A stretch of DNA of 64,000 bases from Pannonibacter anstelovis (GTDB taxonomy: Bacteria; Pseudomonadota; Alphaproteobacteria; Rhizobiales; Stappiaceae): positions 1-64,000 of the forward strand of contig NZ_JBAKBF010000008.1 of assembly GCF_036881715.1 (NCBI RefSeq), in the 5' to 3' direction. Below the pieces are notes generated by a model. The model was given only the letters and a program-made list of their open reading frames with translations. It was not told where the DNA came from and ran no database searches. The translations under genes were made by a program, and so were the position numbers. This document shows positions 9,104-17,821 of the stretch, one piece after another (the first letter of the stretch is position 1; each line of letters starts with the position of its first letter).

Positions 9104-11371
9104 CTAGAGCGCCACGTCCTGCTCTTCGGCAAAGCGCCGCAGGAAGGCACGGATCTCGTGATCCGGGTGCCCGTGATCAAGGCGCGGCAGCAGGCGCGCC
9201 GACAGGCGCCCCGCGTCAAGGCTGCGCAGCATCGCCTTCACCGGGCCCAGCGAGGCCGGGGACATGGACAGGGACCGGTAGCCAATCCCGATCAGCGCCA
9301 TGGCTTCCAGAGGCTTGCCCGCAATTTCCCCGCAGAGCGTCACCGGCACATGGTGCCGCCCGGCCACATCCACGATCAGCTTCAGCGCCCGCAGGAAGCC
9401 GGGGCCGAGCGTGTCATAGCGGTCGGCAACACGGGTGTTGCCCCGGTCCACGGCGCAGAAGAACTGGAACAGGTCGTTGGAGCCAATGGAGGCAAAATCC
9501 ACCACCTGAAACAGCTCTTCCAGCTGGAACAGCAGGGAGGGCACCTCGATCATCACGCCGAGGCGGATGGAATCGGGCACATCATGGCCATGGCGGCGGG
9601 CATGTTTCAGCTCGCGCTCCACCAGTTCCTTGGCCCGGTGGAACTCGGAGACTTCCGAGACCATCGGGAACATGAGCTTGAGTTCGCGGCCGGCAGCTGC
9701 GCGCAGCAGCGCACGCACCTGGGTGCGCAGCAGGCCCGGCCGGTCCAGGCCAAGGCGCAGGGCGCGCCAGCCCATGGCCGGGTTTTCTTCCTGGATCGAG
9801 CGCAGATAGGGCAGCACCTTGTCGCCGCCGATATCCAGCGACCGGAAGGTCACGGGCTTGCCATCCGCCGCATCCAGCACCTGTGTGTACTGGGCCTGCT
9901 GATCGGACAGGCGCGGGAAGGACGAAGCCACCATGAACTGCAGTTCGGTGCGGAACAGGCCTACGCCCACCGCCCCCGATTCGCTCAGATGCGGCAGATC
10001 CACCAGGAGGCCAGCGTTCATCTGCAGCGCGATTTCGACCCCGTCCTTGGTGACGGAGGGCTTGTTGCGCAACCGGCGGAACTGGGCCTGACGGCGGGCG
10101 CGGAAGCGCACCTTTTCCGCATAGGCATCCTGCACGTCCGAAGCGGGGCGCAGATGCACCTCACCCGTGCCGCCATCAACAATGATGGCATCACCCGCAT
10201 CCGCGAGGCTGACGATATCCTGCACCTGACCAACGGCGGGAATACCGAGGGCTCTCGCCACGATCGTGACGTGACTGGTCGGACCACCCTCCTCCAGCAC
10301 CACGCCGCGAATCCGGTCGCGGTCATAATCGAGAAGTTCGGCGGCCCCCATGTTGCGGGCAACGATGATGGCATCCTGCGGCAGACTGCCGGCGCCACCG
10401 CTGTGCTGGCGGCCCATGAGTTCGCGGATCAGCCGGTGCGCCAGATCGTCGAGATCATGCAGGCGCTCGCGCAGGTAAGGGTCCGTCTGGCGCAGCATGC
10501 GGGCGCGCATGTCGCTCTGCACCTTTTCGACGGCAGCTTCTGCCGTGAGGCCGTTGCGGATCGCCTCTTCGATCTTGCGGATCCAGCCCCTGTCATAGGC
10601 GAACATGCGATAGGCTTCGAGCACATCCCTGTGCTCGCCCGACTGGGCGAAGTCACCGGAGGCCAGAAGGCTGTCGATGGACAGGCGCAGACGGTCGATC
10701 GCGCCCTCGAGACGGCCCGTTTCGTGGTCGGTGTCCTCGGCAATGAGGTTGGTGACGACGACACGCGGCTCATGCAGCACCACGTGGCCCAGTCCGACAC
10801 CATCGGCAAGCCCAACGGCCGAAAAGCGGAAGGGACGGGAGAGATCCAGCCCCGTGCCCGGCTTGGCAATGGCTTCCAGTTCGCCGGCGGCGACCATTTC
10901 CGCGATAACCATCGCAGTGGTCTGCAGCGCCTCGACCTCGTCCTCGTAATAGGTGCGGTGCGACTTGTTCTGCACCACCAGAACGCCGAGCGTGCGCCCG
11001 GCACGCAGGATCGGCACACCCAGGAAGGAGTTGTAGGCTTCTTCACCGGTTTCCGGCAGATAGGCGAAGGCGGGGTGTGCGCGCGCGTTGGGAAGATTGA
11101 GCGGCCGCGCTTCGGCGGCAATCAGGCCGACAAGGCCCTGGCCGACACGCAGGGAAGCCTGGTGAACGGCCTCGCGGTTGAGGCCTTCGGTTGCATACAG
11201 CTCGAGAACGCCGTCAGCACGCAGAATATAGACGGAGCAGACCTCGGCGACCACATTCGCCGCGATCAGGACCACGATCTTGTCGAGCCGCTCCTGCGCG
11301 TTGATCGGCTCCGCCATGACTTCGCGAAGCCTGCGGAGCAACAGGCGCGGACCGGCCAGGTTGCTGCGCAT
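9104..11371 (-). CDS. ptsP: Phosphoenolpyruvate-protein phosphotransferase PtsP (EI-Ntr)
   Basis: A 755-residue first enzyme of the nitrogen phosphotransferase system, which passes phosphate from PEP to NPr and then EIIA-Ntr. An N-terminal GAF domain (about 20-160) is followed by the EI N-domain, the phosphohistidine site in GGPTSHVT (His367), then the PEP-binding TIM barrel with LFRTELQFM and SIGSNDLFQF, and LCGEIAGKP near the C terminus. No HPr or EIIA gene lies in the window. The known role is regulatory (nitrogen, potassium, stress) rather than sugar uptake. It sits 71 bases after lysC on the same strand, an order seen in other Rhizobiales. Confidence 0.96.
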   Translation of the reverse strand: MRSNLAGPRLLLRRLREVMAEPINAQERLDKIVVLIAANVVAEVCSVYILRADGVLELYATEGLNREAVHQASLRVGQGLVGLIAAEARPLNLPNARAHPAFAYLPETGEEAYNSFLGVPILRAGRTLGVLVVQNKSHRTYYEDEVEALQTTAMVIAEMVAAGELEAIAKPGTGLDLSRPFRFSAVGLADGVGLGHVVLHEPRVVVTNLIAEDTDHETGRLEGAIDRLRLSIDSLLASGDFAQSGEHRDVLEAYRMFAYDRGWIRKIEEAIRNGLTAEAAVEKVQSDMRARMLRQTDPYLRERLHDLDDLAHRLIRELMGRQHSGGAGSLPQDAIIVARNMGAAELLDYDRDRIRGVVLEEGGPTSHVTIVARALGIPAVGQVQDIVSLADAGDAIIVDGGTGEVHLRPASDVQDAYAEKVRFRARRQAQFRRLRNKPSVTKDGVEIALQMNAGLLVDLPHLSESGAVGVGLFRTELQFMVASSFPRLSDQQAQYTQVLDAADGKPVTFRSLDIGGDKVLPYLRSIQEENPAMGWRALRLGLDRPGLLRTQVRALLRAAAGRELKLMFPMVSEVSEFHRAKELVERELKHARRHGHDVPDSIRLGVMIEVPSLLFQLEELFQVVDFASIGSNDLFQFFCAVDRGNTRVADRYDTLGPGFLRALKLIVDVAGRHHVPVTLCGEIAGKPLEAMALIGIGYRSLSMSPASLGPVKAMLRSLDAGRLSARLLPRLDHGHPDHEIRAFLRRFAEEQDVAL

Positions 11372-11442
11372 GGGTCAGCTCCGTTCCTGTCGGCGCGGGC
11401 AGGCAGACACGTTCATCGCATCTGCCCGGCCCAGGCTGGTTA

Positions 11443-12693
11443 TTACCCGTCCAAACCGTATAGCGAATGGAGAGTCCGTACCGCAAGTTCCGTGTAGGCA
11501 GAATCGATCAGCACCGAGATCTTGATTTCGGAGGTGGTGATCGCACGGATGTTGATGCCCTTCTCCGCAAGGCCGCGGAAACACTGGGCTGCAACGCCTG
11601 CGTGCGAGCGCATGCCGATGCCGATCACCGACACCTTCACCACATCACGAGCGCCTTCCAGAGCACCGAAACCAAGTTCGGCACGCTTGTCTTCCAGCGT
11701 CTTCATGGCCCGCTCATATTCTGATTCGGGCACGGTGAAGGTGATGTCCGTCGTCTTGCCGTCCGGCGAGATGTTCTGGACGATCATGTCCACGTTGATG
11801 TTCGCATCGGCCAGCGGGCCGAACACGGCACCGGCAACACCCGGCTTGTCGGGCACGTTGCGGATGGAGATCTGGGCTTCGTCCTTGGCAAAGGCGATGC
11901 CGGTCACGACTTGCTGTTCCACGAGTTCGTCCTCGTCGCAGATGAGAGTTCCGGGGGGAAGACCGTCCTTGCCCTCCTGCGGGGCATCGGGATCGTCAAA
12001 GCTTGAACGCACGAAGGTGCGCACGCCATGCACCATGGCCATTTCGACCGAGCGCACCTGCAGCACCTTGGCGCCGAGCGAAGCCATTTCGAGCATTTCC
12101 TCGAAGGCGACGCGGTCAAGGCGGCGGGCTTTCGGCACGATGCGCGGATCGGTGGTGTAGACCCCGTCCACGTCCGTGTAGATGTCGCAGCGGTCAGCCT
12201 GAATGGCAGCGGCAATGGCCACGGCCGAAGTGTCGGAGCCGCCACGGCCCAGCGTGGAGATGCGGTTGTCCGGGGCGATGCCCTGGAAACCGGCCACCAC
12301 GGCCACCTGGCCCTGTTTCAGCCGCTCCACCATGAAGGCGCCATCAATGCCCGCAATGCGGGCGGCACCATGCGAGCCATCGGTCCGGATCGGGATCTGC
12401 CAGCCCTGCCAGGAGCGGGCATTGACGCCCATTTCCTGCAGCACGATGGCCAGGAGCCCCGAGGTGACCTGCTCGCCGGAGGCGACAACAGCGTCATACT
12501 CGCGCGCGTCATGCATGGGAGCGGCTTCCCGGCACCAGGCGACCAGCTGATTGGTCTGCCCGGCCATGGCCGACACGACGACGGCAACTTCATGGCCGGC
12601 GTCAACTTCCCGTTTCACATGGCGGGCAACATTTCGAATGCGTTCGATATTCGCGACGGACGTGCCGCCGAACTTCATAACCAGTCGGGCCAT
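11443..12693 (-). CDS. lysC: Aspartate kinase
   Basis: A 416-residue enzyme that phosphorylates aspartate, the first step towards lysine, threonine and methionine. The N-terminal kinase domain begins MARLVMKFGGTSVA and includes LGRGGSDTSAVA. Two C-terminal ACT domains (about 265-410) suggest allosteric feedback by amino acids. The start at 12693 is set by KFGGTS homology and a GGGAAGA upstream; the open frame extends 31 codons further with cysteine- and arginine-rich junk. It diverges from ubiG across 181 bases and leads into ptsP. Confidence 0.97.
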   Translation of the reverse strand: MARLVMKFGGTSVANIERIRNVARHVKREVDAGHEVAVVVSAMAGQTNQLVAWCREAAPMHDAREYDAVVASGEQVTSGLLAIVLQEMGVNARSWQGWQIPIRTDGSHGAARIAGIDGAFMVERLKQGQVAVVAGFQGIAPDNRISTLGRGGSDTSAVAIAAAIQADRCDIYTDVDGVYTTDPRIVPKARRLDRVAFEEMLEMASLGAKVLQVRSVEMAMVHGVRTFVRSSFDDPDAPQEGKDGLPPGTLICDEDELVEQQVVTGIAFAKDEAQISIRNVPDKPGVAGAVFGPLADANINVDMIVQNISPDGKTTDITFTVPESEYERAMKTLEDKRAELGFGALEGARDVVKVSVIGIGMRSHAGVAAQCFRGLAEKGINIRAITTSEIKISVLIDSAYTELAVRTLHSLYGLDG

Positions 12694-12874
12694 CGTGGTT
12701 TTTGTCTTCCCGTCGAGAGCCATATGGGCGCGAGCGCGCCCGGCGGATCGGCCGCAATCCATACAGCCACAACGCCGCATCTGCAACAGGGAGCCTTGAC
12801 AAAGCAGCCCTGACGCGAAAGGTCACACCTCAGAGCGCAAGCCCCGCGCAAGACCTCATCCGGGAAGGACAGTC

Positions 12875-13636
12875 ATGAGCACCGAGACCTCGAGGGACCA
12901 GGCCGCAGCCGGCAGCACCGTCGATGAGCGGGAAGTAGCCCGTTTTTCCGCCATGGCCGCCGAATGGTGGGATCCGGCAGGCAAGTTCAAGCCGCTGCAC
13001 AAATTCAATCCGGTGCGCCTCGCCTATATCAAGGAACAGGTCTGCGCCCGCTTCGGCCGCGATCCCAAAGCCAGTGACGCCTTCAAGGGCCTGCGCTTCC
13101 TCGACATCGGCTGCGGCGGCGGGCTCTTGAGCGAGCCCATGGCCCGCCTTGGCGCCGACGTGGTGGGCGCAGACCCCTCGACGGTCAATATCGAGATCGC
13201 GAAGCTGCACGCAGCCCAGTCCGGCCTTGCCATCGACTACCGCGCCTCGACAGCCGAAGAACTGGCCGCAGCAGGCGAGACCTTTGACGTGGTGCTGAAC
13301 ATGGAAGTGGTGGAGCACGTCGCCGATGTGCCGCTGTTCCTGACCGAAGTGTCACGCATGGTCCGCCCCGGCGGGCTGATGTTCGTGGCCACTATCAACC
13401 GCACCCTCAAGGCTTATGCGCTCGCCATTGTTGGCGCTGAATATGTGCTGCGCTGGCTGCCCAAGGGCACGCACACCTTTGAAAAGCTGGTGCGCCCGGA
13501 AGAGATCGAGCGTCCTGTGACGGCAGCAGGCCTGACGATAATCGACCGCAGCGGCGTCACCTTCAATCCGCTCACAGACCGCTGGAACCGCTCGCGCGAC
13601 ATGGACGTGAACTACATGCTGCTCGCCAGCCGCTGA
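12875..13636 (+). CDS. ubiG: Ubiquinone biosynthesis O-methyltransferase
   Basis: A 253-residue methyltransferase that carries out both O-methylations in ubiquinone synthesis. The SAM site is LDIGCGGGLLSEPMARLGA (around residue 74), followed by VVGADPS and the downstream NMEVVEHV motif of UbiG. The C terminus ends in SRDMDVNYM, typical of alphaproteobacterial UbiG. It diverges from lysC, a neighbour pair conserved in many alphaproteobacteria. A strong inverted repeat follows the stop. Confidence 0.95.
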   Translation: MSTETSRDQAAAGSTVDEREVARFSAMAAEWWDPAGKFKPLHKFNPVRLAYIKEQVCARFGRDPKASDAFKGLRFLDIGCGGGLLSEPMARLGADVVGADPSTVNIEIAKLHAAQSGLAIDYRASTAEELAAAGETFDVVLNMEVVEHVADVPLFLTEVSRMVRPGGLMFVATINRTLKAYALAIVGAEYVLRWLPKGTHTFEKLVRPEEIERPVTAAGLTIIDRSGVTFNPLTDRWNRSRDMDVNYMLLASR

Positions 13637-13671
13637 GGCTGCCCCCGGGGCGGAGAAACGGTCAGATCAGG

Positions 13672-13705
13672 AAACGGAATAGTGTCACGTGACGCTATTC
13701 CGTTT
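13672..13705 (+). terminator. Near-perfect 34-base palindrome after ubiG
   Basis: Arms AAACGGAATAG (13672-13682) and CTATTCCGTTT (13695-13705) with the inner GTCACGTGAC also self-complementary; only one T-G pair breaks symmetry. The plus strand continues TCTCC, so the T tract is short. It most likely ends ubiG transcription, but it lies 64 bases upstream of the LysE-type gene and could instead be an operator. Confidence 0.55.
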
Positions 13706-13769
13706 TCTCCAAAAGCGTCACGCCTCTATTCTGCAGGCCACTCAGCCACTAGCCCGAGCACAGCCTGCC

Positions 13770-14396
13770 ATGACGCCGGACCTGATCGCCGCCTTTGTTC
13801 TTTACGCCTTTGTCTCCTCCATCACGCCGGGGCCGAACAACACCATGCTGCTGGCCTCGGGTGTGAATTTCGGCATCAAGGCTTCCCTGCCGCATATGCT
13901 GGGCATCAATATCGGCTTCTCGATTCTGGTGCTGTCCTGCGGGCTCGGGATAGGCACATTGTTTGAGCTGTGGCCGGCCCTCCATGACGTACTGAAATAT
14001 GCCGGGGCGCTTTACATGGCCTGGCTCGCCTGGAAAATCGCCCGCTCCGGCGCACCGCAAACCGCAGGCGCCAAACCGAAGCCTTTCACATTCCTGCAGG
14101 CGGCCGCCTTCCAGTGGGTAAACCCGAAAGCCTGGATCATGGCCATCGGGGCCATCGCCGCCTACACACCGGCAGACGGCTTCTTCACCAATGTGCTGAT
14201 CATCACCCTGCTTTACAGCCTGACCGGCGCTCCCTGCTGCTTTTCCTGGGTGGCCGCAGGCAGGCTGTTGCGCGGCTTCCTGGCCAGCCCGGCACGGCTG
14301 CAGGCCTTCAACATTGCCATGGCCCTGCTGCTTCTGGCATCGCTCTATCCGGTCATGGCTGATGCCGTGAAGGACATTGGCCTGATGCTCTCCTGA
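13770..14396 (+). CDS. LysE/RhtB-family amino acid exporter
   Basis: A 208-residue inner-membrane protein with five to six hydrophobic segments. The N-terminal signature SSITPGPNNTML is diagnostic for the LysE superfamily, and FQWVNPKAWIMA is the conserved second motif. Members export amino acids or related metabolites; the substrate cannot be read from sequence. The start at ATG 13770 matches homologues (MTPDLIA); a 27-codon extension overlaps the palindrome and is unlikely. No clear Shine-Dalgarno sequence is seen, so the start is moderately sure. Confidence 0.88.
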   Translation: MTPDLIAAFVLYAFVSSITPGPNNTMLLASGVNFGIKASLPHMLGINIGFSILVLSCGLGIGTLFELWPALHDVLKYAGALYMAWLAWKIARSGAPQTAGAKPKPFTFLQAAAFQWVNPKAWIMAIGAIAAYTPADGFFTNVLIITLLYSLTGAPCCFSWVAAGRLLRGFLASPARLQAFNIAMALLLLASLYPVMADAVKDIGLMLS

Positions 14397-14486
14397 CGCC
14401 AGCCTGTCTCCGAAACAGGCTTCCCAAGCAGGATTTTTTCCGGCACGAGAAAGCCTTACGTCTCAGGAACACAGGGATACGCACGC

Positions 14487-15179
14487 ATGACCGAGGCTGT
14501 CGTCTTCATTCCGGGCCTGCTCTGCACGGAGCTCCTCTTCGCCGCACAGATCGCCGCCTTTTCGGACCGGCCGATCCTCATCGGCAATCACCGGGAAGCG
14601 GACAGCATCAGCGCCATCGCAGAAGGTATTCTGGCAGCAGCACCCGAACGTTTTGCTCTCGCCGGGCTGTCCATGGGCGGCTACGTCGCCATGGAGATCA
14701 TGCGCCTGGCGCCGGAGAAGGTGACGCGTCTCGCCCTGCTGGACACCAGCGCCCGGCCCGACATGCCCGAGCAGGGCGAGCGCCGCCGCGTGCTGATGCA
14801 GATGGCGCAAACGGGCAAATTCGCCAAGGTGCCGCACTTGCTCTATCCCGGACTGGTGGATACTTCGCGGGCAGAGGACGAAACTCTCAAGGCCGTGGTG
14901 GTGGAAATGGCGGAAGACACAGGGCCCGAGGCTTTCGTGCGCCAGCAGACCGCCATCATGGCCCGGATCGACTCCCGCCCCTTCCTCGGCCAGATCACCT
15001 GCCCCACGCTCGTGCTGGCAGGAGAAGGCGACACGCTGACGCCGCCTGCCATTGCCCGTGAGATCCACGAGGCCATCCCCGGCAGCCGCCTCAGCCTGAT
15101 TGCCGGGGCCGGGCACCTCTCCACGCTGGAGGCCCCCGGCGCCGTCACCGCAGAGCTGCAGGCCTGGATGCGCGCCTGA
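14487..15179 (+). CDS. Alpha/beta fold hydrolase
   Basis: A 230-residue cytoplasmic hydrolase. The oxyanion region FIPGLLC is near residue 8, the nucleophile elbow GLSMGG near residue 60, a likely acid Asp in GEGDTLTPP and a catalytic His in GAGHLSTLE near the end. The triad is complete, so it should be active, probably as an esterase or lactonase-like enzyme; the substrate is unknown. It stands 90 bases after the LysE-type gene and 263 bases before the phasin-like gene. Confidence 0.85.
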   Translation: MTEAVVFIPGLLCTELLFAAQIAAFSDRPILIGNHREADSISAIAEGILAAAPERFALAGLSMGGYVAMEIMRLAPEKVTRLALLDTSARPDMPEQGERRRVLMQMAQTGKFAKVPHLLYPGLVDTSRAEDETLKAVVVEMAEDTGPEAFVRQQTAIMARIDSRPFLGQITCPTLVLAGEGDTLTPPAIAREIHEAIPGSRLSLIAGAGHLSTLEAPGAVTAELQAWMRA

Positions 15180-15203
15180 GACCTTCCGGAGTTCCGCGTC
15201 ACA

Positions 15204-15245
15204 CTGCCGCAGGTTTTTGCGGCCAATGCCGCATTCCTGCCGCAG
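15204..15245. promoter_or_regulatory. Cluster of TGCCGCA-type repeats upstream of the phasin-like gene
   Basis: Four copies in 42 bases: TGCCGCA at 15205 and 15227, TGCGGC at 15218, and CTGCCGCAG at 15237-15245. The first two can pair as a hairpin. TGC-rich, CTGC...GCAG-like sites are bound by PhaR, which represses phasin genes in alphaproteobacteria. The downstream gene is phasin-like, so a PhaR operator is plausible. The hairpin could instead terminate the hydrolase gene. Confidence 0.35.
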
Positions 15246-15442
15246 ACCGGGCGCCCTCTTGTGAGGCAGATCAAAACGGTTGTCACATTCCCTTGCTAAC
15301 CTAGCGGCACGTGTGCATGCTGAGGCCTTACCCGCGGTAATTGCCAGCAGCATGCAGGCCACGGCCTGACAGACCGCAAGCAGCGGCAAGGCAGGCGTCT
15401 CTCCTTCTGAAGACGCGCAATCGACATCTGTGGGAGGTCGAC

Positions 15443-16000
15443 ATGACAAAGAACCGGATTGAACATGACACCGCCGTACACGGCGCCATGGGGCTCACTG
15501 CACCGTGGATGAATGTGGCATCCAGCAAATGGGCCGATAACTGGTCTTGGGCCGAACGCTCCGACAAGCTGGGCGAGCACACGCTCAGCGCCCTGGAGAC
15601 CGCCAGCCGCCAGATGCTGGAAGGCAGCGAAAAGGCTTTCACCGGCCACATGGACTTCGTGAGCCAGCGGCTCAAGGCAGACCTCGCGTGCTTCCGTTCG
15701 CTTGTCGCCTGCAAGGAACCGGCAGAAACCGCCAAGACCCTGCAGGGCTTCTTCCGTGACATGTGGCACGACTACGAAGCCCAGGCCCAGAAGACGCTGG
15801 AACTTCTGCAGACCAGCCTCACCGAGACCTCAAAGGCCGGCGATCTCGTCGTCGATACGGCGGCAGAGGTGGTGGAAGACATGGCGCAGCAGACCATGGA
15901 AGCGGCCACCAAGGCGATGGAACCGGCCAACAGCAACGGCAATGGCGAAACGGCAGCCCGCAAGGCCGCCCCGCGCGCAAAGCCGGCAGCAAACGCCTGA
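15443..16000 (+). CDS. Phasin-like protein
   Basis: A 185-residue, largely helical protein. The central region (about 45-145) has the amphipathic pattern of phasins, proteins that coat polyhydroxyalkanoate granules, including ETAKTLQGFFRD and a VDTAAEVVEDM stretch. The C terminus is an Ala/Lys/Pro-rich tail, also common in phasins. The start at 15443 has GGGAGG five bases upstream, a very strong site that overrides the 34-codon longer frame. Upstream lie TGC-rich repeats that could bind PhaR. No PHA synthase gene is in the window, so the granule role is inference. Confidence 0.68.
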   Translation: MTKNRIEHDTAVHGAMGLTAPWMNVASSKWADNWSWAERSDKLGEHTLSALETASRQMLEGSEKAFTGHMDFVSQRLKADLACFRSLVACKEPAETAKTLQGFFRDMWHDYEAQAQKTLELLQTSLTETSKAGDLVVDTAAEVVEDMAQQTMEAATKAMEPANSNGNGETAARKAAPRAKPAANA

Positions 16001-16018
16001 TCAGACTCCATTCAGCGG

Positions 16019-16060
16019 CCGGGCCACCCGTTCAAATTGGTCCGGCTGCTGGCCCGGTTT
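16019..16060 (+). terminator. Weak terminator after the phasin-like gene
   Basis: Stem CCGGGCCA (16019-16026) with TGGCCCGG (16050-16057) followed by TTT; the loop is 23 bases. It lies between two convergent genes. Confidence 0.4.
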
Positions 16061-16087
16061 CTGGCCTGGACTGACCGGAGGCAAAAA

Positions 16088-16600
16088 TCAGTTGCGGTCT
16101 TCCGGCAGCACCGGAAGCGGCAGGATGCTGATGCCCTCTTCCAGAAGAGCCTGTGCATCATCCGGGCTGGTTTCGCCATAGATACTGCGATGGTCCGCCT
16201 CGCCATAGTGCATCTTGCGGGCCTCATCGGCAAAGGACTGGCCCACATAATCGGCATTGGAGACGATCTGCTGGCGCAGCTCCCGGATCTTCTGCAGAAG
16301 CTCGGCGTGGCGCGAGTCTGAAGCGATCATGGCCGATGTTGCCGCTGCCCCTGCACCGGTGGGTGCAGCAGGCGCTTCAACAGGCCCGGCCGCTGCCGCA
16401 GCAGCACCGGCGGGCGCAAGGCTGTCCCTGCGCTCCGAGGTGCTGACGGCAGGCGCCATCAAAGCCTTGGTGACGTCATCAGACCCGCAGGCCGGACAGC
16501 TCATCAGTCCTTGCGCCATCTGGCGCTCGAAATCTCCGGAATTGCGGAACCAGCCCTCGAACTCATGAGCGTTGTCGCAGCGGAGCGTGTAACGGATCAC
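16088..16600 (-). CDS. DUF1178 family protein
   Basis: A 170-residue cytoplasmic protein of unknown function. It starts MIRYTLRCDNAHEFEGWF and contains SCPACGS near residue 35, the DUF1178 hallmark; the three cysteines suggest metal binding. The middle is an Ala/Gly/Pro-rich linker (about 60-95), then a conserved helical C-terminal half with YVGQSFADEARKMHYGE. The start is GTG at 16600, overlapping the stop of the upstream nitrilase gene by four bases, so the two are translationally coupled. Confidence 0.88.
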   Translation of the reverse strand: MIRYTLRCDNAHEFEGWFRNSGDFERQMAQGLMSCPACGSDDVTKALMAPAVSTSERRDSLAPAGAAAAAAGPVEAPAAPTGAGAAATSAMIASDSRHAELLQKIRELRQQIVSNADYVGQSFADEARKMHYGEADHRSIYGETSPDDAQALLEEGISILPLPVLPEDRN

Positions 16601-17445
16601 GCCTCAATCTCCTTGCCGGTCTGCGTCAGGGTGAAGTCCCGCTCGTTGGCAATGGCGGGAATGCGCTGACGCGCCTTCAGCGTTTCTTCTGTATCAATAC
16701 GGGCGGTCACGAAGCCCGGTTCATCGTGGTCAAGTTCCGCGATCACCACACCCCAGGGGTTGACGATCAGGCTGTGGCCATAGGTCTCGCGGCCATCCTC
16801 GTGCTTGCCGCCCTGCGCGCTGGAGATGACGAAAGCGCCATTCTCGATCGCCCGCGCCCGCTGCAGCACGTGCCAGTGGGCTTCGCCCGTCTGGCGTGTG
16901 AAAGCGGCAGGCATGGTCAGCACCCCGGCCCCGGAACGGGCCTGCGCCCGGAACAGCGCCGGAAAGCGCACGTCATAGCACACGGCCATGCCGAGCCGTG
17001 CAAAGGGCAGATCCGCAACAAGGCTTTCGCAGCCGGGCCGGTAGGTCGCAGATTCCCGCCAGCTCTCGCCGTTGGGCAGATCCACGTCAAACATATGGAT
17101 CTTGTCGTACCGCGCCTTCAGGCTGCCATCCGGGCCGATGAGAAAGCCGCGGTTTGCCGCCTTGCCTGGCTCGAGCAAAATGGCGAGCGAGCCAATATGC
17201 AGCCAGATGCCAAGCTCTGCGGCCAGCGCCTGGAACCGGGCAAGCGACGGATCGTCCGCTTCCACCCGGATCTTGGCCATCAAGTCCTCACGGCTGCGCT
17301 CCAGCAGATTGGTCATCTCCGGGGTCTGAACATAGTCAGCGCCGGCAGCAGCAGCCTCCCGGATCAGCGCTTCAGCCGCTGCACCATTGGCAGCAACATC
17401 CCGGCTGGAGCGAAGCTGCACGCAGGCGGCGGTGAAGATGGTCAT
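16597..17445 (-). CDS. Carbon-nitrogen hydrolase, Nit2/omega-amidase-like
   Basis: A 282-residue nitrilase-superfamily enzyme. The catalytic triad is visible: Glu in TPEMTNLLE, Lys in YDKIHMFDVDL and Cys in GMAVCYDVRFP. The sequence resembles bacterial Nit1/Nit2 proteins, which hydrolyse deaminated glutathione or alpha-keto acid amides; the exact substrate is inferred. It starts 15 bases after grxC and overlaps the DUF1178 start by four bases, so comF-grxC-nit-DUF1178 reads as one operon. The glutaredoxin neighbour fits a role in thiol repair. Confidence 0.92.
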   Translation of the reverse strand: MTIFTAACVQLRSSRDVAANGAAAEALIREAAAAGADYVQTPEMTNLLERSREDLMAKIRVEADDPSLARFQALAAELGIWLHIGSLAILLEPGKAANRGFLIGPDGSLKARYDKIHMFDVDLPNGESWRESATYRPGCESLVADLPFARLGMAVCYDVRFPALFRAQARSGAGVLTMPAAFTRQTGEAHWHVLQRARAIENGAFVISSAQGGKHEDGRETYGHSLIVNPWGVVIAELDHDEPGFVTARIDTEETLKARQRIPAIANERDFTLTQTGKEIEA

Positions 17446-17460
17446 CCAAAAAACTCCGGA

Positions 17461-17718
17461 TCAGGCAGCGAGCATCGGATCGAGCTTGCCCGCCCGGTCC
17501 AGATCATGCAGGTCATCGCAGCCGCCTACATGCACCCCGCCGATGAAAATCTGCGGGAAGGTGCTGCGGCCATTGGCCCTGGCAATCATTTCGGACCGCA
17601 GACCCGGATCGAAGGTTGCGTCATGCTCGGTATAGGCAACGCCCTTGCTGTCCAGAAGGCGCTTGGCCGCAGAACAGTAGCCGCACATCTGCCGGGTGTA
17701 GATGATGACTTCAACCAC
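17461..17718 (-). CDS. grxC: Glutaredoxin 3
   Basis: An 85-residue dithiol glutaredoxin. The redox site is CGYC at residues 12-15, and the GSH-binding elements TFPQIFIGG and VGGCDDL follow. It reduces disulfides and glutathionylated proteins using glutathione. Length and motifs match GrxC. It lies 15 bases before the nitrilase-type gene and 103 bases after comF. Confidence 0.95.
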   Translation of the reverse strand: MVEVIIYTRQMCGYCSAAKRLLDSKGVAYTEHDATFDPGLRSEMIARANGRSTFPQIFIGGVHVGGCDDLHDLDRAGKLDPMLAA

Positions 17719-17821
17719 GTTTCAACTCCTTATGGGCAGCTCACCGCCCCTCACCGGCTTATATCTGCCGGAACTTGCGCCGGACAAGCCCCGAAAATGG
17801 CCGTGAGCTCAGGGAAGCCAC

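Noticed and set aside
9158..11497. A 779-codon open frame antisense to ptsP
   Set aside because: The minus strand has all EI-Ntr motifs; the antisense product has no family pattern.
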